Shown here piece after piece: positions 58,012 through 64,000 of a DNA stretch of 64,000 nt. Numbering within the stretch: the stretch's first letter is position 1; every line of letters begins with the position of its first letter. A program made the translations under genes and the position numbers. Below the pieces are notes generated by a model. The model was not told where the DNA came from, searched no databases, and worked only from the letters and a program-made list of their open reading frames with translations. The stretch comes from Leishmania donovani (taxonomy: Eukaryota > Euglenozoa > Kinetoplastea > Trypanosomatida > Trypanosomatidae), in the NCBI RefSeq assembly GCF_000227135.1, contig NC_018263.1, forward strand, positions 1,189,626 to 1,253,625, written 5' to 3'.

Positions 58012-58368
58012 TCACTCTTTCGGCTCATCAGCGGCATGTGCGACGTCGGCAATGTGTTTCTTGTATTCCGCCTGCATCTCCCGCTTCCGCTTCCGCCGTT
58101 CGAGGGCCTTTTTATCTCTCTCTTCTTCGTACACAGACACTCGAAGCACGCGGTCCTTGCTGAGAGCGTACTCGTTGAGTGCGCCGACTGCATTATTTGC
58201 GGCCTCACATTGCTCGTACACAACAATGGCGCAGCCCTTCGTGATGGAGGATGACCCGATACGGATTTGCTGAATACCCCCGTAGGCGCCAAAGAGGGAG
58301 TACAGGTACTCACTGGTGCATTGCTTTGAGGGAATACCGGTCACGAGCAGGATGCGCTCATCCGGCAT
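58012..58368 (-). CDS. SF3B6: SF3b subunit p14 (SF3B6)
   Basis: A 118-residue protein with one RRM, matching SF3B6/p14 (about 125 residues) along its whole length: ERILLVTGIPSK (RNP2), YLYSLFGAYGGIQQIRIG, and GCAIVVYEQCEAANNAVGAL (RNP1 strand and after). A basic helical tail (ERRKRKREMQAEYKKHI) follows. p14 sits near the branch-point adenosine in U2 snRNP/SF3b, so it would act in trans-splicing here. The human branch-contacting Tyr in RNP2 (ILYIRNL) aligns with L8 (ILLVTGI). The ATG at 58368 (MPDERILL) is used; an in-frame extension upstream is Ser/Leu/Pro-rich and not conserved. Confidence 0.88.
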   Translation of the reverse strand: MPDERILLVTGIPSKQCTSEYLYSLFGAYGGIQQIRIGSSSITKGCAIVVYEQCEAANNAVGALNEYALSKDRVLRVSVYEEERDKKALERRKRKREMQAEYKKHIADVAHAADEPKE

Positions 58369-58959
58369 GGCTGCGGCGCGGACGCTCGCGTTGCGTGAAC
58401 TAGCTTGAGAGCACGCCACAGAGGCAGAATACAAAAAAGCAAGTAGGGGAGGGGGAGGCTGATTCAGTAGAATAGTGAGACACAAGAATAGGCATAGCAT
58501 GCAGCTGCGGCGTGTGTGTGCACGCTGGCAGACCAAGGGTCGAAAACGAGCAAGCCGCATAATCAATTGCGACAGAGTGTTGTTTTGGAGGAGGGTGGGG
58601 CTGCATATGCTCACGTAACAACGGAACTGCGCAGTTACTGACGAGGAAACGCTTCGAACTCTCGCGCTTTGATGAGTTGAACGTCATTTCAGCAGTCACC
58701 CACACGCAACCATGAACACAAGAAGCCATGCGTGACACAGAAGCACGACGATACTTTTCACAACCACACAAACTCATAAATGCACAAAAGCGCGTGCTGG
58801 AGGAGTGGACATATCCACATCACACACATCACAGACAACAACAACAAAGAAGAAAAAGTGCCTTTGGTATAATAAGGAGAGAAAAACATAGAGTGAGAAA
58901 GCAAAGCCACCTTTGATGCATTGCGTCTTATTGCATTTTTGACTGTTCATTGCTGCCGA
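58369..58959. other. Spacer between PEX22 and SF3B6
   Basis: About 590 bp without a credible gene; includes A/C-rich stretches (58780-58870). Confidence 0.65.
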
Positions 58960-59589
58960 TCACTCGAGGTCGACGGCAATAGCTTCCACAGAAGGCACGC
59001 ACGCCACATTGCTCGCGACAACGCCATCGCCGCCGACGAGGACTAAGGTCTGAATAACGCGCTTCAAGAACGCTACCTGCGCTGCATTGTTTGTGATCAG
59101 GAGGCTCGGGTCGATCTGCCGCGTGAAGGCTTCGTATCCCTTTTCCGTGGTGCAGAAGAGGACGCGATGACGCTCGATTCCATCAACTGCCTTGACGAGA
59201 TTAAGGATCTGCCTCTTGTCGTCGGCATCACGAATGCGGCACATCAGATACACCTCCGAGGAAAACGCGTAGAACCGGAGAATTTCCAGCGCTTTTCCCT
59301 GGGCTCTCCAGCCCTTGCCGTCGTACAAAACCTCCCATGCGATGCAGATCTTCTTCCCAACGAACGCCTTCTGCTTTATGCGCATCATTGCATCACATGT
59401 TTCGCCGACATCGCGGGGTGCACTCAGAGGCCGCCTTGCAGAGGTCGGCGGCCGCTGCACAGGCCCTTTTCGCCTGTAGAAAATGTACAGCGACACAGCA
59501 CCTACTACGATGGCAACCAGTGTCGTGGTCGACACAGGTAGCCGCTCAGACACCTCCTCCAGGAAGGATCGACGGATTACGCGAACCAT
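58960..59589 (-). CDS. PEX22: PEX22, peroxisomal/glycosomal PEX4 anchor
   Basis: A 209-residue protein with a short basic N-terminus, one membrane segment (about residues 18-37, TTTLVAIVVGAVSLYIFYRR), a Pro/Ser/Arg linker and a Rossmann-like domain. The block VLFCTTEKGYEAFTRQIDP and the preceding SSEVYLMCRIRDADDKRQIL are close to plant PEX22 sequences as I remember them. PEX22 recruits the E2 enzyme PEX4 to the glycosome membrane so that receptor PEX5 can be ubiquitinated and recycled. In this group glycosomes house glycolysis, so import is vital. Start at 59589 (MVRVIRRSF) is chosen since it places the membrane segment at the usual site and follows a T/C tract; an earlier in-frame ATG (59748) gives an unlikely extra hydrophobic leader. 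Confidence 0.82.
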   Translation of the reverse strand: MVRVIRRSFLEEVSERLPVSTTTLVAIVVGAVSLYIFYRRKGPVQRPPTSARRPLSAPRDVGETCDAMMRIKQKAFVGKKICIAWEVLYDGKGWRAQGKALEILRFYAFSSEVYLMCRIRDADDKRQILNLVKAVDGIERHRVLFCTTEKGYEAFTRQIDPSLLITNNAAQVAFLKRVIQTLVLVGGDGVVASNVACVPSVEAIAVDLE

Positions 59590-60060
59590 AATGCTGTTTA
59601 CGTTGTTAGCAAGCTCTCCCCCTTTCTGCGTGATGTGGAACGCCGTCAAAGGAGTGTCAACAACACAGCGAAGACAAACCATAAAGAATAAGGGCAGGAT
59701 AGAGAGAACAGAATGAAAGCTTCGCCTTTCCAGCAAGGTTGCGCGCACTGCACCAACATATCGCCGAGCTTGCTCTCCTGCTTTTCACCAGACAAGGGCT
59801 TGAACCTTCTGCCGTCACCAAAGCGTGGTGGAAAGGAGGCTAGAGGAGCGGGGAGCTTGCGGTTGTTTCCAGCAAGTGGACTTAGGCGGTGAGGATAAAA
59901 TGCCCTTGAACACGCCGCCTACGATCTGTTACTAGTGGTACGCAACAGAAAAGCGCGAAAAAAGAAAACAGCTACACAATTCACTTGAAAGTGTGTCGGA
60001 GAAGAGAAGCTAGTGATTTGTTGCCCCATTTTCTTTTTAATGAGAAATACGACGTGTTTT
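59590..60060. other. Spacer between cullin and PEX22
   Basis: About 470 bp, non-coding, becoming more AT-rich toward the cullin stop. Confidence 0.65.
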
Positions 60061-62181
60061 TCACGAACAGTAGAAGTAGCAGTGCGCCGATTCACCTCGC
60101 GTTATCAACCCTTTCTCTATCAGAGCGTCTATGCGCAGCTTAACATCCGCTCGTGTAGGGGAGCATACATCCCGCAGCGCACTTTCGATGGCGCCGCATA
60201 AAGTTTGGTAATCCATACTGTTATGCTCTTTCAGGAGCTTCACGATTGTGGCATCCAGGCTCATTGTTCGTGCGCCATCCATGCCTTTGCGAGTGGCGGT
60301 GGAGGCGCCACCGCCGTCGTGAGCCGACTTCTGCACCCCTGCACTCACTTTTACCTTCGGCTTCGAGGAGTAAAAGTTACGATTAAACCTAAACTCCGTT
60401 CCGTTGCGCTCGGCAAGACCAACGTGGCAAAGGGTGTTGAACTGAGTAAGTACCTCGTCACAACTGAGCGCACCTTGTCGAGCGACGACTGCAACGCTCA
60501 AGTTTTCATCCGAGTTCAGTGCCATGATACTGTTCACAAAATGAGTGTGCGCCGACACATGGTACGCTCTGCCAGCATGGCAGAGCTGAAAAGCAATCGA
60601 GCCCAAACTCATCTGAAACACGAGCTTCCGACCATTGTGGCGCCGGCGGTAGTAATCCTGAAAAACGCGCTTGCACGCTTCCATGCTCTGCGGAATGCTA
60701 AGAGGAATGTTGGTGTACTGCGGCCACAGACCGCTTGTCAAAACAAGGACATCGAACTCTAGGGGAGGGGATATCTTTTTCGTCTTCATATCTGCTATCA
60801 GCTTTTCCTGCGCAGCCGTGGCACTGCGGATATCCTCAACCATTTTTTGAAATCGATTCACCACACTTGATCCGTAGATGTTGAAAAGGCGGTCAATAAA
60901 GAGACACTCCATATCCACCGCATGCGGCTTCGCGTAAATCAAGCGAACTGCCAGGTGACTTCGAAACGCCACTTCAAAGGCCTCAAGATCAGGCGTTAGC
61001 TGCAAAATAGTAAGAACATTGTTTCCTACTGTGCTCACAATATCATCCTTGCCTTGCCGAATACCGTTGTCGTAGTAAACCGAGAGGGTTTCCATAAAGC
61101 GCGTATCATTGCCCAAGACGTTGCGAATAACACGTAAAAATGGTGACGGGCTATGCCCTTCTTCCGATGGAAAGAGGTCGTCAAGCGCTTTTGCCCTCTC
61201 AATCAGTTGCAGCATCTTTTGTACCCCTGGAAAAGGAAAGGTGCTTGTGTCTCGATCGTTTATGATGTCCTCGCATTTCTCTTTCAGTACATGCGCAATA
61301 ACGTCAGTGACGTCCTTCTCCCGCTTCATCGCACAGAAAACCTGCACAAAAGTGGAAATGCTGGCTACATCCCACTCCTCCAGCATCTGCACCAAGCCTG
61401 TCGGCCCCGTCAGCATTTCATTTACAGATGATGGATCGCTGAGAACGAGTGAGGAGTAAAGTGCGCTTGTCAGCTTGTCCAGTAGAATGTAGAAGAACGT
61501 ATCGGCATACTTGTGGCTCTCGCTACACACAACGTTCTGTACCCACTGCAAATAACCGCTAGTGGTGAGAGCCTGCTTCTGCTGCTCCCCTTGCACAACA
61601 TACTTATCGACCATTGCATCGACGAAGGGGGTTTCCATGCAACGTGCAAAGTACTTACTGCCTTCTGCGGTGTATAATTCCTGGCCAATGTCCCGAATCG
61701 TGGACTCTGCGGCAGGCACGTGAATCAGCTGCTTGATGGAGGCAATGAGACACGCAGAGACTTCAGGATTGCCTAAAGTAGAGGAGCAAAAGATACGCTC
61801 GCCAAGATGTTCGATGGAAGAATGATGGCAGGCGTACATATAGTTCTTGTTGAAGTACAAGAGAATGTTGCTGATTTGGCTCACGGAGTCATTGTAGTCC
61901 TGCCACTCACGCAAGAAATCGGCAACATACGTTGAAGAGCCATCGATTCGATTGACGATGATGGAAACTTGGGCAAAAAACTGTTCTTCCAGCTGCTCCA
62001 ATACGAGGCTCCCGTAATGTGCTTGGCACAACTGAAAAACAGAGTGGTGTATTCTCTGGAACGAGTTCTTCGACACCTCTTTTTTGAAAATGCAGCATAT
62101 TGTCTCCTCAATAATACTCCACTTGTCAGAAAAGGTGGAATACTCTGCCATGCGCTTTCGACTCGACACCAAACTAGACAT
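60061..62181 (-). CDS. Cullin, scaffold of a cullin-RING ubiquitin ligase
   Basis: A 706-residue cullin. The N-terminal helical repeats (KWSIIEETICCIFKKEV onward) lead to the cullin homology domain with FDVLVLTSGLWPQYTNIPLS and YRRRHNGRKLVFQMSLGS, close to the canonical 'VLTTGFWP..' and 'F.....RKL.W..SLG'. The winged-helix tail holds TIVKLLKEHNSMDYQTL, where K651 lines up with the Nedd8 acceptor Lys of CUL1 (IVRIMKMRK), and LRIDALIEKGLITRGE follows. It would bridge substrate adaptors and an RBX1-type RING. I cannot assign it to CUL1, CUL3 or CUL4. Two ATGs are possible (62181 and 62151). Base composition is clearly AT-richer than in neighbouring genes. Confidence 0.85.
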   Translation of the reverse strand: MSSLVSSRKRMAEYSTFSDKWSIIEETICCIFKKEVSKNSFQRIHHSVFQLCQAHYGSLVLEQLEEQFFAQVSIIVNRIDGSSTYVADFLREWQDYNDSVSQISNILLYFNKNYMYACHHSSIEHLGERIFCSSTLGNPEVSACLIASIKQLIHVPAAESTIRDIGQELYTAEGSKYFARCMETPFVDAMVDKYVVQGEQQKQALTTSGYLQWVQNVVCSESHKYADTFFYILLDKLTSALYSSLVLSDPSSVNEMLTGPTGLVQMLEEWDVASISTFVQVFCAMKREKDVTDVIAHVLKEKCEDIINDRDTSTFPFPGVQKMLQLIERAKALDDLFPSEEGHSPSPFLRVIRNVLGNDTRFMETLSVYYDNGIRQGKDDIVSTVGNNVLTILQLTPDLEAFEVAFRSHLAVRLIYAKPHAVDMECLFIDRLFNIYGSSVVNRFQKMVEDIRSATAAQEKLIADMKTKKISPPLEFDVLVLTSGLWPQYTNIPLSIPQSMEACKRVFQDYYRRRHNGRKLVFQMSLGSIAFQLCHAGRAYHVSAHTHFVNSIMALNSDENLSVAVVARQGALSCDEVLTQFNTLCHVGLAERNGTEFRFNRNFYSSKPKVKVSAGVQKSAHDGGGASTATRKGMDGARTMSLDATIVKLLKEHNSMDYQTLCGAIESALRDVCSPTRADVKLRIDALIEKGLITRGESAHCYFYCS

Positions 62182-63047
62182 TGAAAACGCAAAGCGTTCT
62201 TTTGCTGACTGACATCACAGAGCTAGTATTCAATATGAGAAAGAAAAGTTCACGGACTAAAGCGAAGAGCAGTTTCTCCTTAAAGCACAAAAACAAACGA
62301 GAAGGAGGTTAGAGCAAAAGCGAGAGCACTGGCTGTTGCAAAAGGGAGTGCATCCTTTTCTGAATTGCTCGTGCCGACACTAGGTACGGGCGTGACAATA
62401 TATGCGAGAGCACATACTGTGCAGCGCGGCTGAGTAGGCATAACAGACTGCGAGAGTCGTTAACTAAATAAGCTGATGGTTTCACCACTGGTACTGTAAG
62501 GAAACGAGTTCAGTGCCAACACAGTTGACCAGATGCTCGTAGCCCTGTTTACTTTTTCAATCAGTATTTTGTTGTTCTTCCCTTTACCACATTAGTGAAA
62601 TGCTTAGATAAATATATCGATTAACAACAAAAGCAACGATGTTAACGCGCCTTAAACTGTTAGCAACACCAAAAGAAAACAGATAACATGCTACCTTTTA
62701 CCTGCGTTGTGGTTTCCACTAGCATCCCCCGCATGGGATCGAAGAGCGCGACATGGAAAAAAAGAAAGACTCTTGCCAGGAGCCCTGCTTCAGTTCTTTT
62801 TTTTTTATTTTTACTGGTTTCACAACTTTCTGCTTTTGCCACCGTCAACAACCATGCATTACAAGAAGCAAAACTTGCTTTGTGTTTGCTTTCCAGGCAC
62901 ATCCGCTAGAAAACAACAACAGCAAAAAGGAAAGCGGCGACACAAGCTAAGAGTGCGATAAACCGACAGACAGTCCCCATCACACACGCAATCCAAATTG
63001 CTCAGCACAGTGTGTCAAATAAATAGGGATGGCATGTGCTTAGCGCA
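62182..63047. other. AT-rich spacer between fibrillarin and cullin
   Basis: About 870 bp, non-coding and strikingly AT-rich for this chromosome: a sampled 60-base row at 62581 has 30% GC and at 62641 37%. Contains several T and A tracts (62789-62812). No credible gene. Confidence 0.7.
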
Positions 63048-63983
63048 TTATTGCTTCGACTTCTTGACAGGGCGATACACGCCAACAACTACAGCGTGGT
63101 CGCGCTCGAATGGCTCAAGAGACACCTGCTCCAGCGGCTTCAGCTTGTCCTTCTTCAGCTTGTTCAGCTCCGACGCGATGACTACAGGGGCCTCCAGGGT
63201 GGAGTCAATGCAGTTAGCCTTGATAGAGATTACATAGTGACCACCATTCTGCAGAAAAGCTTGTGCATTGAGTGCAAGAATTCGCGCTTGGTCTGGCTGG
63301 GCGACATCCATGAAAATGCAATCCACCATCGGCACAAGCATACGGTACTTCATGGGGTAGCGGGCATCCTCAATAATGGGCACAATATTCGGGCGGCGCT
63401 TCGACATCTCCACTAAATCACGGCCTACACGGTGCGAGAACTCCACAGCATACACCATTCCCTCCGGGCCCACAAGGTCGCTCACATGGCTGACGGTGGT
63501 ACCCGTTGCACCGCCGAGGTACAGCACCTTCGAGCCGGGACCCATGTGAATGCTACTCACACCAGCGTAGATGGCGGAGGCCAGCTTGGAGCGGTAGGGG
63601 TTCCACAGACGGTACTCCTTCTTGTCATCACCTCCTTGCGTTGCACCCAGCTCGATACGCTTCTCGCCATAAACGGAAATACCAGGCACCATGTTCAGCG
63701 TGCAAAGAGAGTCGGTCTTGGCCTTAGAAATGAACACGCCAGGATGCAGCATGTGTGGCTCCACGATAACCTTGGCACCCGCACCACCGCCGCCACGGCC
63801 ACCACCGCGACCGCCTCCACGGCCACCACCGCGACCGCCGCCACGGCCTCCGCCACGCGCNNNGCCTCCGCCACGCGCGCCGCCGCGACCGCCGCCACGG
63901 CCTCCACCACGCGCGCCGCCGCCACGGCCACCGCCGCGACCGCCACCGCGCCCACCACCGCCACGTCCAAAGCCACCGCGCAT
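63048..63983 (-). CDS. NOP1: Fibrillarin (NOP1), nucleolar rRNA 2'-O-methyltransferase
   Basis: A protein of 311 codons. An N-terminal Gly-Arg-rich (GAR) domain of about 70 residues is followed by the methyltransferase domain: HPGVFISKAK, YRLWNPYRSKLA, the SAM-binding strand VLYLGGATGTTVSHVSDLVG, VYAVEFSHR, and IFMDVAQPDQ. Fibrillarin acts in box C/D snoRNPs; trypanosomes methylate rRNA heavily. Three N bases at 63861-63863 replace one codon in the repetitive GAR region, an assembly gap or low-quality call that leaves the frame. Its start at 63983 (MRGGFGRGGGG) is only 17 bp from the window edge, so the 5' UTR is not seen. Confidence 0.95.
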   Translation of the reverse strand: MRGGFGRGGGGRGGGRGGGRGGGARGGGRGGGRGGARGGGXARGGGRGGGRGGGRGGGRGGGRGGGGAGAKVIVEPHMLHPGVFISKAKTDSLCTLNMVPGISVYGEKRIELGATQGGDDKKEYRLWNPYRSKLASAIYAGVSSIHMGPGSKVLYLGGATGTTVSHVSDLVGPEGMVYAVEFSHRVGRDLVEMSKRRPNIVPIIEDARYPMKYRMLVPMVDCIFMDVAQPDQARILALNAQAFLQNGGHYVISIKANCIDSTLEAPVVIASELNKLKKDKLKPLEQVSLEPFERDHAVVVGVYRPVKKSKQ

Positions 63984-64000
63984 TTTCGACTCTTGTTTGG

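Overview
The window is a stretch of trypanosomatid nuclear chromosome, most likely Leishmania or a close relative. About 22 intronless protein genes all lie on the minus strand, so transcription runs from high to low coordinates as one polycistronic unit. Coding GC is high. The intergenic spaces are long and full of CA/TG, AT and homopolymer runs. Pyrimidine tracts followed by AG (trans-splice acceptor-like) precede several starts. The neighbour pair succinyl-CoA ligase beta / bromodomain factor, followed by MTR4 and RRP41A, matches a block I remember from T. brucei chromosome 10 and Leishmania chromosome 36. That placement is from memory and was not searched.

In transcription order: fibrillarin (63.98-63.05 kb); a cullin in an unusually AT-rich block; PEX22 (glycosome import); SF3B6/p14 (spliceosome); an adaptor-complex mu chain, probably AP-2; a 74-residue unknown; RRP41A (exosome core); a divergent glutathione-peroxidase-like protein; MTR4 (exosome helicase); a mitochondrial Obg GTPase; bromodomain factor BDF2; a 4 kb spacer holding a decayed gene; two adjacent small four-helix membrane proteins that look Erg28-like; succinyl-CoA ligase beta; a 3.5 kb spacer; a 4179-residue DNA-PKcs-like PIKK; an Hrd1-like membrane RING E3; PHF5A/Rds3 (spliceosome); a mitochondrial protein of unknown role; an 80-residue unknown; an MCM-like AAA+ protein; an ABCG half-transporter (probably ABCG6); and CFAP65 (axoneme).

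Functionally the unit is mixed, as is normal for trypanosomatids. It covers RNA processing (fibrillarin, RRP41A, MTR4, SF3B6, PHF5A), ubiquitin and organelle biology (cullin, RING E3, PEX22), mitochondrion (SCS-beta, Obg, the unknown), trafficking and lipids (AP mu, ABCG, Erg28-like pair), chromatin and genome maintenance (BDF2, DNA-PKcs, MCM-like) and flagellum (CFAP65). Genes here are not co-regulated by promoters; control is expected in the UTRs.

The observations most worth following are the DNA-PKcs-like kinase whose DFG aspartate is glycine; the MCM-like protein with Walker B Glu changed to Gln and a lost sensor-1 Asn; the tandem Erg28-like pair; the decayed gene at 42.35-44.08 kb; and the low-GC block around the cullin. 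I see no CRISPR array, tRNA, rRNA, intact mobile element or strand switch.
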